DNA from: Luminiphilus sp.
GTDB taxonomy: Bacteria > Pseudomonadota > Gammaproteobacteria > Pseudomonadales > Halieaceae
Length of the DNA stretch: 64,000 nucleotides
Direction: 5' to 3'
NCBI GenBank assembly: GCA_012270045.1
Contig: JAAXJC010000153.1
Location: 43,655-107,654 of the forward strand
The stretch's first letter is position 1. Every line of letters starts with the position of its first letter. Positions 9,222 through 20,271 of this stretch are shown here, piece after piece. A program made the position numbers and the translations under genes. The notes beneath the pieces are model-generated. The model was not told the DNA's origin, searched no databases, and saw nothing but the letters and a program-made list of their open reading frames with translations.

Positions 9222-9782
9222 TCAGCGGGCCGCGATTTTGTCACCGGTCATATCGGTGACATCAAATAGTGTGTAGGACAAGGTGATGGTGCGGATATCA
9301 CTGGGCAGCGCTTGGTCGACCACAAACTGCAGCGGCATTTCGGCTGCGGACCTGCCCTCAAGGGGCTGTTGGTCGAAACAAAAACACTCCGTCTTGTGAA
9401 AATACGCCGCCGCCCGGGATGGCGTGACGCTGGGGATGGCCTGGGCCACCATGGCAGCGCCGGTGGGATTGGTGGCATGGAACAGCATGTCGACCGCCTC
9501 CCCCGGATGCACCGTTAACTGCCTTACTTCAGGACGAAATACCCAGGGCATACCATCGTTGTTGGTGGCAATGAACTGGACCGTCACCTGGCGGCTGGTA
9601 TCGACCTGGGCCGGAACCGCCGTATAGGCACTGCCCGAAGTCTTGCCGTTGATACCCAGGACGTCGCACATAACGTCGTACAGCGGCACCATCACGACAA
9701 AAACAAAGGCGAACATGACACAGGCGACCGCCGCCAGCTTTAGCGCGGTATCGGTTCCTGGGTTGTTCGTCAGCCGCAGCAC
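9222..9782 (-). CDS. ctaG: Cytochrome c oxidase assembly protein CtaG/Cox11
   Basis: A 186-residue copper chaperone that inserts CuB into subunit I. There is a single N-terminal membrane anchor (about 14-35) followed by an immunoglobulin-like periplasmic domain. The copper motif CFCF is intact in FHKTECFCFDQQPL, and the upstream YDVMCDVLGINGKT is typical of Cox11. It lies between ctaD and ctaE, 12 bp after ctaD, as in other proteobacterial clusters. Confidence 0.96.
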   Translation of the reverse strand: MLRLTNNPGTDTALKLAAVACVMFAFVFVVMVPLYDVMCDVLGINGKTSGSAYTAVPAQVDTSRQVTVQFIATNNDGMPWVFRPEVRQLTVHPGEAVDMLFHATNPTGAAMVAQAIPSVTPSRAAAYFHKTECFCFDQQPLEGRSAAEMPLQFVVDQALPSDIRTITLSYTLFDVTDMTGDKIAAR

Positions 9783-9794
9783 CCGTCCTTCCTC

Positions 9795-11375
9795 TTAGCC
9801 GTGGGCAGCTGCGGTGTCGACTTTCGGCGGCACCTCAAAAGTATGGTACGGGGCCGGTGTCGGCACCGTCCATTCCAGGCCTTCAGCGCCGTCCCAAACC
9901 TTCTCATCGGACACCTTCTCGCCCGCAACAATGGTGGCGATGACGTTATAGAGGAACAGGATCTGGGATGCTCCGTAAACAAAGGCACCGATCGAGGACA
10001 TCATGTTGAAGTCCGCAAACTGCAGGGCGTAGTCCGGCACGCGACGGGGCATACCTGCCAGACCGACGAAATGCTGGGGGAAGAAAGTAATGTTGAAGCC
10101 GACGAAGGAAACCCAGAAATGCAGCTTGCCCATGGTCTCGTTGTACATTCGGCCGGTCCACTTGGGCAGCCAGAAATACACCGCAGCGGTCATTGAGAAC
10201 ACCGCGCCAGCCACCATGACATAGTGGAAGTGGGCGACTACAAAATAGGTGTCGTGGTACTGAAAATCCGCCGGCGCAATGGACAGCATCAGGCCCGTGA
10301 AGCCACCGATGGTGAACAGCACAAGAAAGCCAATGCTGAACAGCATCGGGGTTTCAAAGGACAGGGCGCCACGCCACATGGTGCTGATCCAGTTAAACAC
10401 CTTCACTCCGGTCGGCACCGCAATCAGCATGGTGGCGTACATAAAGTACAGCTCTCCAGCTACCGGCATACCCACCGTATACATGTGGTGGGCCCAGACA
10501 ATAAAGGACAGGAAGGCGATCGATGCAGTGGCGTAAACCATCGACGCATAGCCGAACAGGGGCTTGCGGGAGAACGCCGGGATGATCTGGGAAACCACCC
10601 CGAAGGCGGGGAGGATAATGATGTAGACCTCGGGATGGCCGAAGAACCAGAAAATGTGCTGGAACAGCACGGGGTCACCACCACCCGCCGCAGAGAAAAA
10701 GCTGGTACCGAAATGAATGTCCATCAGCATCATGGTCACCGCACCGGCCAGCACGGGCATAACCGCTACCAGCAGGAAGGCGGTTATCAACCAGGTCCAG
10801 ACGAACAGGGGCAGTTTCATGTAGGACATGCCGGGGGCCCGCATATTCATCACGGTAGCGATGATATTGATGGAGCCCATGATGGATGACATACCCAGCA
10901 CGTGGATCGCGAAAATGAAGAAAGTCACCGACGGCGCGGCGTAGGTGGTAGACAGCGGCGCATAGAAAGTCCAGCCGAAGGCGGGGGCTCCCCCCTCCAT
11001 GAACAGGGTCGATGCCAACATCAGAAAGCCCGGTGGCAGAATCCAGAAGCTCCAGTTATTCATGCGCGGCAGTGCCATATCCGGCGCCCCGATCATCATG
11101 GGAATCAACCAGTTGGCCAGGCCGACAAAGGACGGCATGATGGCGCCAAATACCATGACCAGACCGTGCAGGGTGGTCATCTGGTTAAAGAAGCCGGGCT
11201 CAACCAGCTGCATGCCGGGCTGAAAGAGTTCCGCACGAATAATCATGGCGAACGCGCCGCCAAGAATGAACATCGCGAATGAAAACCACAGGTACATCGT
11301 GCCGATGTCCTTATGGTTTGTCGTGAACAGCCAGCGGGTGATACCTCTGGCGGGACCGTGATGATGAGCACCCAT
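9795..11375 (-). CDS. ctaD: Cytochrome c oxidase subunit I (aa3, A1-type)
   Basis: The 526-residue catalytic subunit with heme a and the heme a3-CuB centre; it reduces O2 to water while pumping protons. Twelve helices are expected. The A1-type signature FGHPEVYIIILP gives the CuB His, the cross-linked Tyr and the D-channel exit region. The distal pair is in VWAHHMY, and the heme-ligand pair is in VVAHFHYVM. It follows ctaC by 15 bp. Its need for heme A is why the missing ctaA is notable. Confidence 0.98.
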   Translation of the reverse strand: MGAHHHGPARGITRWLFTTNHKDIGTMYLWFSFAMFILGGAFAMIIRAELFQPGMQLVEPGFFNQMTTLHGLVMVFGAIMPSFVGLANWLIPMMIGAPDMALPRMNNWSFWILPPGFLMLASTLFMEGGAPAFGWTFYAPLSTTYAAPSVTFFIFAIHVLGMSSIMGSINIIATVMNMRAPGMSYMKLPLFVWTWLITAFLLVAVMPVLAGAVTMMLMDIHFGTSFFSAAGGGDPVLFQHIFWFFGHPEVYIIILPAFGVVSQIIPAFSRKPLFGYASMVYATASIAFLSFIVWAHHMYTVGMPVAGELYFMYATMLIAVPTGVKVFNWISTMWRGALSFETPMLFSIGFLVLFTIGGFTGLMLSIAPADFQYHDTYFVVAHFHYVMVAGAVFSMTAAVYFWLPKWTGRMYNETMGKLHFWVSFVGFNITFFPQHFVGLAGMPRRVPDYALQFADFNMMSSIGAFVYGASQILFLYNVIATIVAGEKVSDEKVWDGAEGLEWTVPTPAPYHTFEVPPKVDTAAAHG

Positions 11376-11390
11376 CTATAACTCTCCCGA

Positions 11391-12515
11391 TTACCCTTTC
11401 TTGTAACTGGCCACATCAGCGGGCTGCACAACGTCGCCCGTGTTGTTGCCAAACGCATTTCGCTGGTAGGTGATGACGGCCGCCATCTCCGTGTCACTCA
11501 GCTGCCCGCCGAAAGCCTGCATGGCTGTACCGGCAACGCCCTTGATGCTGACATCAAGGTGCGTGTTGATATCACCCAGCGCGACGGCACTGCCTGCGAT
11601 AGCTTTGCCCACGCCGCCCTCGCCGGCAGCGCCGTGGCAGGCGACACACTGTGTGTTGTAGATTGCCTCACCTTCCGACATCAGCGCGTCGAGGCTCATT
11701 TCCACGGATGCTGACGCCAGTTCGGTGGCTTTCTCGGCCCGTTTGGCAGCCATCCAGCTGTCAAACTCTTCCTGGCTGACGGCATGGACAACAACCGGCA
11801 TGAAGCCGTGGTAGGCGCCGCAGAGCTCGGTGCATTGGCCCCGGTAGATGCCCTCCTCACTCACTTTCGACCAGGCCTCGTTGATAAAGCCAGGGATGGC
11901 ATCGCGCTTCACCGCCATCTCGGGTACCCACCAGGAGTGGATGACATCATTGGCGGTGATCAAAAAACGGACCTTGGTATCGACGGGGATAACCAGAGGC
12001 TCATCGACCTCAAGCAGGTAGTTCTGACCCTTGTCCTCGGTGTTGTAGATGGCTTCCTGGGACGTGGACAGGTTGGAAAAAAACGCCACCGGTGCGCCCG
12101 AATCGTCCAGATACTCGTACCGCCACTTCCACTGGTAGCCGGTAATGAGAATATCCAGCTCGGCCTCGTCGTTGTCGTATACCTCCAACAGCGTGGAGGT
12201 GGCAGGCACCGCCATGCCCACCAGAATCAGAAACGGAACCGCCGTCCAGGCAATTTCAACCTTGGTGCTCTCGTGGAACTGGGCCGGTACCACACCACGG
12301 GACTTCCGGTGATAGATGATGGAGTAAAACATCACCCCAAAGACCAGCAATCCGATGATCACGCAGATGATCAGAATCAGCATGTGCAGGTCGTATATCT
12401 CCGCGCCGATCTCGGTAACCCCGGGGGACATATTGACCTGGTTCTGGGCCAGTGCCAGCAGCGGCCAGGATGACATGGCAGCGCCAGCAACAAACAAACT
12501 TTTCTTGAACGACAT
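11391..12515 (-). CDS. ctaC: Cytochrome c oxidase subunit II with fused cytochrome c domain
   Basis: A 374-residue subunit that accepts electrons from cytochrome c at CuA. A signal peptide and two helices are followed by the cupredoxin domain with the CuA ligands in RGQCTELCGAYHGFM. A C-terminal mono-heme cytochrome c domain with CVACH makes this the caa3-like variant common in marine gammaproteobacteria. The frame is open to 12575. The ATG at 12515 is chosen for the GGAGAGG ribosome site just before it and for the signal peptide starting MSFKKSLFVAG. It is the first gene of the oxidase run. Confidence 0.96.
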   Translation of the reverse strand: MSFKKSLFVAGAAMSSWPLLALAQNQVNMSPGVTEIGAEIYDLHMLILIICVIIGLLVFGVMFYSIIYHRKSRGVVPAQFHESTKVEIAWTAVPFLILVGMAVPATSTLLEVYDNDEAELDILITGYQWKWRYEYLDDSGAPVAFFSNLSTSQEAIYNTEDKGQNYLLEVDEPLVIPVDTKVRFLITANDVIHSWWVPEMAVKRDAIPGFINEAWSKVSEEGIYRGQCTELCGAYHGFMPVVVHAVSQEEFDSWMAAKRAEKATELASASVEMSLDALMSEGEAIYNTQCVACHGAAGEGGVGKAIAGSAVALGDINTHLDVSIKGVAGTAMQAFGGQLSDTEMAAVITYQRNAFGNNTGDVVQPADVASYKKG

Positions 12516-12858
12516 GTTCGCCTCTCCAAGGTGGCTTTGGGGCAAACCGGGTTTTGACCGCCGGCCACACAGCATCGCTAACCACGCCGGTTGTGGATGC
12601 CAGGAAGGTGTGGTGTTCCCCCAAAAAATGTATGGGCAACCGGGTTGATCTCTCGGCTACCCCGCCGCCAATGGCTCACCCACACCGTGGGTGCCATCTC
12701 AAGCGCGGCGAATTATAAACAAATGATCGAACAAACACAGGCTGCACCGTGTTTTTCAGTATCATTCACAGGAATGTGCCAGACCGGACCTGGGCTGCCC
12801 TTTATATAGTGGCTTGTAAAGTCGCTGGGCACTAGATATGGCGTAGCCCGGTCGGGGT
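12516..12858 (-). promoter_or_regulatory. ctaC leader and promoter region (343 bp without a gene)
   Basis: On the minus strand a perfect -10 box TATAAT lies at 12717-12712, with no good -35 at normal distance (CTGTGT at 17 bp). It would give ctaC a leader of about 190 nt. Within that leader, 12677-12693 is a perfect inverted repeat CACCCAC-ACC-GTGGGTG, a likely hairpin or operator near the start of the transcript. No open frame here looks protein-coding. The left part near 12850 also holds the 3' flank of the YheV-like gene. Confidence 0.5.
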
Positions 12859-13134
12859 TTATTCGTCGCTGCCATCGGGTTCGGCTGCACCGTCAGCCAC
12901 ATCAACCAGTCGAACGACATCGGCGGGGGTTTCTACCCGGCGCGCAGCGGGCCGGGACACCCGTGTTGCCACCGGCGCCGGCACTTCTACCGGACGCTCA
13001 TCACCAAACCCGCAGTCCACGCAACGTCGGGTTGCTCCATCACCGCTGACCACAATTCTATCCATGACCCCGCACCGGGGGCACACAGCTCCGGCAATGA
13101 AGCGAACGGGGGGTGGTCTTTGCTTACCTGGCAT
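12859..13134 (-). CDS. YheV-like zinc-ribbon protein (DUF2387)
   Basis: A 91-residue protein whose N-terminal 45 residues match the YheV/DUF2387 group: RFIAGAVCPRCG followed by RCVDCGFGDER, two CxxC pairs that would hold one zinc. The remaining part is a Pro-, Val- and Ala-rich low-complexity tail ending in acidic residues. The molecular function of YheV is not established. It is transcribed away from the gamma-carbonic-anhydrase-like gene, with only 73 bp between the two starts. Confidence 0.75.
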   Translation of the reverse strand: MPGKQRPPPVRFIAGAVCPRCGVMDRIVVSGDGATRRCVDCGFGDERPVEVPAPVATRVSRPAARRVETPADVVRLVDVADGAAEPDGSDE

Positions 13135-13207
13135 GTTGGGGTTTCCGGGTCGGGGTCTGTTACCTTAGGGGAATTCATAGCACTTTTCGCGTTCAGGGGT
13201 AATAGCA

Positions 13208-13780
13208 ATGCGCCGCGTTTCCTATCGCGCTGAAGACAACGTCCGCCAGTGGACCACCAGCGAACCGCGTATTGGCGCCCGGGTGATGGTGGACCCCACC
13301 GCCATGGTCCTGGGCGATATCAGTCTTGGTGACGACGTCAGTATCTGGGCCAACTGCTCGATCCGTGCGGATATGCATCGAATCAGTATTGGCTCTGGCA
13401 GCAATATTCAAGACAACTCGGTACTGCACATCACCCACGCCGGTCGCTTCAATCCTTCGGGCTGCCCGCTCGTTATTGGCGAGCAGGTGACGGTGGGACA
13501 CCGTGCGGTGCTGCACGGTTGCTCCATCGGCGACCGGGTCCTTGTTGGCATGGGCGCCATTGTCATGGACGGCGCCGAAGTGGCCGATGAGGTGATGATT
13601 GCAGCGGGGGCCCTGGTCACCCCGGGCAAAAAACTGACCAGCGGCTGGCTTTATGGTGGCAGCCCTGCAAAAGCCATGCGCGAGATCACTGCCTCAGAGC
13701 GGGAGTTCCTGAGCTACAGCGCAGAGAACTATGTGCGCCTCAAGCAACAATATCTCGATGACGGCAGCGATAACCCGGTG

Positions 13781-13810
<30 letters not shown>
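13208..13810 (+). CDS. Gamma-carbonic anhydrase-like hexapeptide-repeat protein (YrdA family)
   Basis: A 200-residue left-handed beta-helix protein forming trimers. Hexapeptide repeats run about residues 20-150. The metal-binding His residues of gamma carbonic anhydrases are present in VLHITHAG, VTVGHRAVLHGC. The substrate is not certain: YrdA-type proteins bind zinc, but many lack measurable carbonic anhydrase activity. A ribosome site AGGGG lies 8 bases before the ATG. The 3' end overlaps the 3' end of aroE by 30 bp on the opposite strand. Confidence 0.9.
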
Positions 13811-15585
<1,775 letters not shown>

Positions 15586-15635
15586 TTAACATCCATCTGC
15601 TGCACACTGTGCCCTGCAAACCCAAGACCGAGCCA

Positions 15636-16193
15636 TCAGGCTCTCAGTACTTCTCCGGTGCCCAGCCGGCGTATTGTCGACGGTTTGGCGGTGGCGTCAA
15701 CCGACCCCCGGGCCCGGGGCAGATTCGGACCAAAGTAACGCACGACCTGGAATCCCTGGCGCGCTGGCTGAGACCCGGCAGGATTCGCCGATGTCGAAAC
15801 AACCGGTCCACCAAAAGCGCAACTCAGCGCCTTTAAGCTGGGCGCCCCGGTGACACGAACCGCAACCTCCTCACTGTCCCCGGTAATCCAGGGCGGAAAC
15901 AGTCCCCGATTGGGGAGCAACCAGGTATTGCCGCCGGGCCAGCTCATTTCCAGCTCGGCGCGCAGGGGCGCGGGCAAGGGCGCCAGTATCGGAGCCAGCA
16001 TATCAATGTCCCCCGCCACCACGATCAGTCCCTTGGTCACGGAACGCTGCTTGAGTGCCAGGACCGTATCGACTGCGGACTCGCAAAAGGGATCACAGCT
16101 GAGCCCCCAGACCGCCTCCGCAGGACAGGCAACCACACCTCCCTGCCCCATGTGCTGGGCCAGCCCCTGTATGGCAAATCTTGAAACTTTCAA
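15636..16193 (-). CDS. tsaC: L-threonylcarbamoyladenylate synthase (TsaC/YrdC domain)
   Basis: A 185-residue protein of single-domain TsaC length. It forms threonylcarbamoyl-AMP from threonine, bicarbonate and ATP, the first step of t6A37 modification in ANN-decoding tRNAs. The N-terminal GGVVACPAEAVWGLSCDP, the segment LALKQRSVTKGLIVV and the SANPAGSQPA near the end match the fold's substrate pocket. Its ATG overlaps the dprA stop by 4 bases, the usual dprA-tsaC coupling. Confidence 0.93.
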   Translation of the reverse strand: MKVSRFAIQGLAQHMGQGGVVACPAEAVWGLSCDPFCESAVDTVLALKQRSVTKGLIVVAGDIDMLAPILAPLPAPLRAELEMSWPGGNTWLLPNRGLFPPWITGDSEEVAVRVTGAPSLKALSCAFGGPVVSTSANPAGSQPARQGFQVVRYFGPNLPRARGSVDATAKPSTIRRLGTGEVLRA

Positions 16194-17341
16194 TGGGCAC
16201 CTGTTCCCCGGAAACCGGCGTGAGTCTGCTCCACATAGCCAGCAAGCTCAAGCCGCGTAATGGTAATCAGCAACTCACCGGTCGACAGTCCGGTGGCAGT
16301 CGCCAGAGAGCCGAGGTCAACCTCACCATCCCCCAGCAGGGTCATTATGCGCGCCTCCTGTGCTCCCATTTGGGCACTGGACCGGCTTTGGGCATCCGGG
16401 CCACTCCCGCTGCCAACAGCAACCCCAGCCCCGTCCTCCAACGCCGCCCAACCGCGCAGGTTTACCCCCAGTTGTGTGATGAGCTGCTCCGGCGTCTCCA
16501 GCAGCTGTGCACCCTGACCCAGCAGGTAGAGACAGCCGGCGCCGTTCCTGTGGAACAGGGACCATGGCGCGGCGAACACCTCCCGGCCCTGCTCAACGGC
16601 AGCGGTTGCCGTGATCAGGGAGCCGCTGGGGCGGCCTGCCTCGATCACAACGGTGGCCAGGCACAGGCCGGCCAGGGTTCGATTGCGCCTGGGAAAATGC
16701 CAGCGGTGGGGTACAGCACCCGGGCAAAACTCGGTAAGCAAAGCACCACGGGCCTGAATATCCCGGGCCAGCCCCCGGTGTTTGCTGGGATAGATGCGAT
16801 CCAGGCCCGTGGCCATGACCGCCAGGGTTTGCCCACCACTGTCCAGCGCCCCGCGGTGAGCCGCAGCATCGATGCCCTTCGCCAAACCGCTGACCACCAG
16901 AAACCCCGCCGCGGCAAGTGCCCCGGCCACCCGTTCAGCAAGCCGCAACCCATCCCTGGATGGCTGCCGTGTACCCACCACAGCGATGGCCGGCTTACGC
17001 AGGCATGAAGGGTCTCCGGACAGAAAAAATCCCAGGGGGGCATCCGGAAGCTGCGCCAGTAGCGGCGGGTAATGGGCGACCCCCGGGGGCTGCTCCCCGA
17101 GGTGAACCAGCACCCCCGGGAATAGCGGCTCCGGGCTGGCCTGCCGGCCCTGTTCAGCGTCCAGCAGTGGGCGCAGATCGGCAAGTCCGGGGGGGCCAAG
17201 ACCATGGTTTGCCCGCCAGGCAACCGGATCGAAACCCGATATCAACAGGTCTTTTTTGGTCTCTCGAGCTATCCGGTCCGTTGTCAGAAACCCATACCAA
17301 AGGGCATCAGCCCCAGGGTTCTGGGCCAGGGTGTGTGGCAT
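16190..17341 (-). CDS. dprA: DNA-processing protein DprA (Smf)
   Basis: A 383-residue protein that binds single-stranded DNA and loads RecA during natural transformation. The Rossmann-like domain is clear: AIAVVGTRQPSRDG, VVSGLAKGIDAAAHRGAL, FPRRNRTLAGL and IEAGRPSGSLITA. An N-terminal helical segment and a C-terminal winged-helix domain (about 320-383) complete the long form. It stands between the LysM gene and tsaC as in Pseudomonas. Its presence does not by itself prove competence; no other competence genes are in the window. Confidence 0.96.
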   Translation of the reverse strand: MPHTLAQNPGADALWYGFLTTDRIARETKKDLLISGFDPVAWRANHGLGPPGLADLRPLLDAEQGRQASPEPLFPGVLVHLGEQPPGVAHYPPLLAQLPDAPLGFFLSGDPSCLRKPAIAVVGTRQPSRDGLRLAERVAGALAAAGFLVVSGLAKGIDAAAHRGALDSGGQTLAVMATGLDRIYPSKHRGLARDIQARGALLTEFCPGAVPHRWHFPRRNRTLAGLCLATVVIEAGRPSGSLITATAAVEQGREVFAAPWSLFHRNGAGCLYLLGQGAQLLETPEQLITQLGVNLRGWAALEDGAGVAVGSGSGPDAQSRSSAQMGAQEARIMTLLGDGEVDLGSLATATGLSTGELLITITRLELAGYVEQTHAGFRGTGAH

Positions 17342-17407
17342 TGCGCTCGTCCTTGAGCTGGGTAAAAGCGGAAGCTGTGGCCTATGTCAGCCCCAACCCG
17401 TCACGCC

Positions 17408-18511
17408 TCAGGGGTTTTTAACCTTGTCCCCCACCGCCAGCGGCCGGGTGGCGGTCAATACCAGGCCATAGCTCGCCTTTTCATAGACCGAAAACAGCAT
17501 CAGCACGCCGGCACGCACATCGGGCAGGGACACCATTTCATTATTGACGGGATCCTTGACCACGTCTCCGGTTTGATAAATGGCCAGCACATCACCCAGT
17601 TCCAGGCCCTCTCGGGCGCCGCGGTTGATGGTAACGATATTCATCTCGCCAATTTGGGTCACGCCGGAGGTCACTGCGACCATGAAGCCATTCTCGACCT
17701 CAACCCCGGGTGCCTTGGGCTGGAAAAATGCATCCAGGATGCCCTCCTCCAGGGGTATCAGGCGGTCCCCGATCCGAATTTCCTCGGTCATTCGGGTGAT
17801 TTCAAATTCCTTGACATCCCCGGGGGCAGAACTGGGTTCCTCGCCGGGCAGCAGGGAGGCGCTGCCAATGTCTATCGCTGTTATACCCAGCATTTCCTGG
17901 GTGATGGGGTCCACGATGGGGCTGCCCTCACGGATTATTCCGAAAGCGCGATCCTCGGGGTCAATGGGGCCCCTCACGTAAATGCGATCCCCCAAACCAC
18001 TGATGATGCGCTTGGCATCTCCCGCGATGACGTAGGCCAGCGAGCCCATCAGCCCCGGGTCCAACACCCGGTTGGCGCGCAGGAATGGGTCAATCTGGTC
18101 TCGGGGTATGGGCGGAATGGCGGTGTCCAGGGACTCGCTGCGCACGCTGGGGGACAGTTTGACATCGCCCCGGCTGGCCAACCCCAGCCGTGGCCGACCG
18201 TCTTCCCAGCGCAGGGAGAGGACATCCCCCGGGTAAATCAGGTGTGGGTTATCAATTTGGGGGTTGCTGTCCCAGAGCTCCGGCCAGCGCCATGGCTCCT
18301 CAAGATAGATGCCACTGATGTCCCACAGGGTGTCGCCCTGCTTGACCACGTAGGTCAGGGGGACATCGCTTCTCAATTTAACAGTGTCCGGGCGCTGGGC
18401 GCCCACTGTCACCGACACCAAAACCAGCCAGACAACCATTGCCGCCAACAACCACCTTGCGGCGGCCGGGCTGCTGCGACCACTATCCAAACTGCAAGCA
18501 GAACGTCTCAC
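17408..18511 (-). CDS. LysM-domain envelope protein
   Basis: A 367-residue protein with one N-terminal membrane or signal segment (about 18-37) and one LysM peptidoglycan-binding module (about residues 53-100: YVVKQGDTLWDISGIYL, then NPHLIYPGDVLSLRW). The rest, rich in beta-strands, corresponds to the conserved C-terminal part of the gene found upstream of dprA in pseudomonads; its role is unknown. The frame is open to 18556. The GTG at 18511 is preferred because GAGGGG stands 7 bases before it. It is divergent from def. Confidence 0.88.
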   Translation of the reverse strand: MRRSACSLDSGRSSPAAARWLLAAMVVWLVLVSVTVGAQRPDTVKLRSDVPLTYVVKQGDTLWDISGIYLEEPWRWPELWDSNPQIDNPHLIYPGDVLSLRWEDGRPRLGLASRGDVKLSPSVRSESLDTAIPPIPRDQIDPFLRANRVLDPGLMGSLAYVIAGDAKRIISGLGDRIYVRGPIDPEDRAFGIIREGSPIVDPITQEMLGITAIDIGSASLLPGEEPSSAPGDVKEFEITRMTEEIRIGDRLIPLEEGILDAFFQPKAPGVEVENGFMVAVTSGVTQIGEMNIVTINRGAREGLELGDVLAIYQTGDVVKDPVNNEMVSLPDVRAGVLMLFSVYEKASYGLVLTATRPLAVGDKVKNP

Positions 18512-18700
18512 TATCGAGCCCCTCTTTTGACACGTCCGGTGACCATCCCTGGCCACGCTGTTTGATTACCCCGGGGTCACCAGCACCGGTTTTTAATGCA
18601 CGTCCGGCGTGGCACCTTGCAAGGTATCCAATAGCGCGACGGCGGCTCCCGGAATACTGCGTGTATAAAGGCGCTTGGGACGGCGAGCCTGCACAGGCGC

Positions 18701-18706
18701 TATAAT
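18701..18706 (+). promoter_or_regulatory. Candidate -10 box for the def-fmt-rsmB run
   Basis: TATAAT is a perfect -10 hexamer. The nearest -35-like TTGGGA (18675-18680) is 20 bp away, longer than ideal. Transcription would start near 18713 and leave a leader of about 80 nt before def. The position in the LysM/def divergent gap fits. Confidence 0.5.
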
Positions 18707-18795
18707 CCCAGTTTGATGCGGCAATTTGACGCTGGCAAGCGCAAATGCTGCCACCTTATACCGTTCCAGGTCACACCGGAGCCGAACCCCAGACC

Positions 18796-19302
18796 ATGGC
18801 ATTACTCCCCATTCTCGAATTTCCTGACCCGCGCCTGAGAACCGTGGCGGCCCCCGTTACGGACGTCGACGCGCGTGTACTCCGGCTCATTGATGACATG
18901 CTGGACACCATGTACGACGCGCCCGGGATTGGGCTTGCAGCAACACAAGTGGATGTTCATGAACGCATCATCGTCATCGACGTGTCGGAAGGACGCGACG
19001 AACCCAGGGTCTTCATCAACCCGGAAATCGAAATTCTGGACAATGAACTTGGGGAATACGACGAAGGCTGTCTGTCCGTGCCGGGCTTTTATGAAACCAT
19101 AAACCGGCCCAGGACAATCCAGGTCACAGCCTTGGACCGGACCGGAGCGACCTACAGCGAACAGCTGGATGGCCTGTTGGCCATTTGCCTGCAACACGAG
19201 ATCGATCACCTGGAAGGCAAGCTGTTTGTCGATTACCTGTCGCCGCTGAAACGTCAACGCATACGCCGCAAGCTTGAGAAAAGCCAACGGCAGCGCGGCT
19301 GA
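18796..19302 (+). CDS. def: Peptide deformylase
   Basis: A 168-residue metalloenzyme that removes the formyl group from nascent chains. All three motifs are intact: [15 protein letters not shown] with the metal Cys, and [12 protein letters not shown] with the HExxH pair of metal ligands. The frame is open from 18745, but the ATG at 18796 gives the family's usual N-terminus, [14 protein letters not shown]. fmt starts 3 bases after the stop, so formylation and deformylation enzymes are co-expressed. Confidence 0.97.
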   Translation: MALLPILEFPDPRLRTVAAPVTDVDARVLRLIDDMLDTMYDAPGIGLAATQVDVHERIIVIDVSEGRDEPRVFINPEIEILDNELGEYDEGCLSVPGFYETINRPRTIQVTALDRTGATYSEQLDGLLAICLQHEIDHLEGKLFVDYLSPLKRQRIRRKLEKSQRQRG

Positions 19303-19305
19303 GCA

Positions 19306-20271
19306 ATGAGCGCGCCCCTGCGGGTCATTTTTGCCGGCACGCCGGAATTTGCCGCTGAACACCTGGACGGTTTGCTGTCCGCTGGGCACCTCGTCTGTGC
19401 CGTGCTCACCCAGCCCGATCGCCGGGCTGGGCGCGGCAAACGCCTGCAACCCTCGCCGGTCAAAGCCAGGGCGCTGGCCGCGGGCTTACCCGTGCTGCAG
19501 CCTGATTCCCTGGGCTCGACAGACATACAGAGCCAACTGGCCGCACTGGAGGCGGACGTCATGGTGGTGGTCGCTTATGGGCTGCTTTTGCCCCAGGCGG
19601 TTTTGGACATACCCCGGCACGGCTGTCTCAACGTACACGCCTCCTTGCTACCCCGCTGGCGCGGCGCGGCCCCCATTCAGCGGGCGATTGAAGCGGGGGA
19701 TGCCGAGAGCGGCATCACCATCATGCAGATGACCGCCGGGCTGGATACCGGCCCCATGTTGCGACAGCTACGCTGGCCATTGGACGCCCACGAAACCGCA
19801 GGCACTCTGCAGGCGCGCATGGCAGAGGCTGGCCCCCCGGCATTGCAGTCGGTGCTGGCCTCCCTACCCGAGCAACTGGCCAACGCCCAGCCACAAAACG
19901 ATGGGCTGGCGACCTATGCCAGCAAAATCAAGAAAGCGGAATGCCAACTGGACTGGCAGGGGGACGCCCAAACCCTGTGCCGGCAAATCCGCGCATTCAA
20001 TCCCGCGCCGGTGTGTTTCAGCTTTCTGGACGGCGAGCGCATCAAATTCTGGCAGGCTGAGGAGGTCGCCATGCCGGAGCCCCAGCCTCCGGGAACCATA
20101 TTGGCGGCAACCGATGAGGGAATCACCGTCGCCTGCGGCGCCGGGGCACTGCAAGCGACCCAGCTGCAGTTTCCGGGCGCGCGCCCGCTGCCCTGTGCAG
20201 AAATCATGCGGGGCCGTTCCTCGGCACTGGCCCCGGGCCAGCGTTTCGCCGGGCTCGACCCGAACCCATGA
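19306..20271 (+). CDS. fmt: Methionyl-tRNA formyltransferase
   Basis: A 321-residue enzyme that formylates initiator Met-tRNA using 10-formyltetrahydrofolate. The catalytic domain has FAGTPEFAAEHL, the formyl-binding VHASLLPRWRGAAPIQRAI (Asn-His-Asp type active site) and GITIMQMTAGLDTGPM. The C-terminal OB-fold domain (about 205-321) is present. It is coupled to def upstream and overlaps rsmB by 4 bases downstream. Confidence 0.97.
   Translation: MSAPLRVIFAGTPEFAAEHLDGLLSAGHLVCAVLTQPDRRAGRGKRLQPSPVKARALAAGLPVLQPDSLGSTDIQSQLAALEADVMVVVAYGLLLPQAVLDIPRHGCLNVHASLLPRWRGAAPIQRAIEAGDAESGITIMQMTAGLDTGPMLRQLRWPLDAHETAGTLQARMAEAGPPALQSVLASLPEQLANAQPQNDGLATYASKIKKAECQLDWQGDAQTLCRQIRAFNPAPVCFSFLDGERIKFWQAEEVAMPEPQPPGTILAATDEGITVACGAGALQATQLQFPGARPLPCAEIMRGRSSALAPGQRFAGLDPNP

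Noticed and set aside
10224-10889. 221-residue plus-strand open frame
   Set aside because: It is antisense to ctaD. The translation is rich in His, Gly and Glu, which is the usual shadow of membrane-protein codons.
17384-18565. 393-residue plus-strand open frame
   Set aside because: It is antisense to the LysM gene; its translation is rich in His, Gln and Gly without motif.
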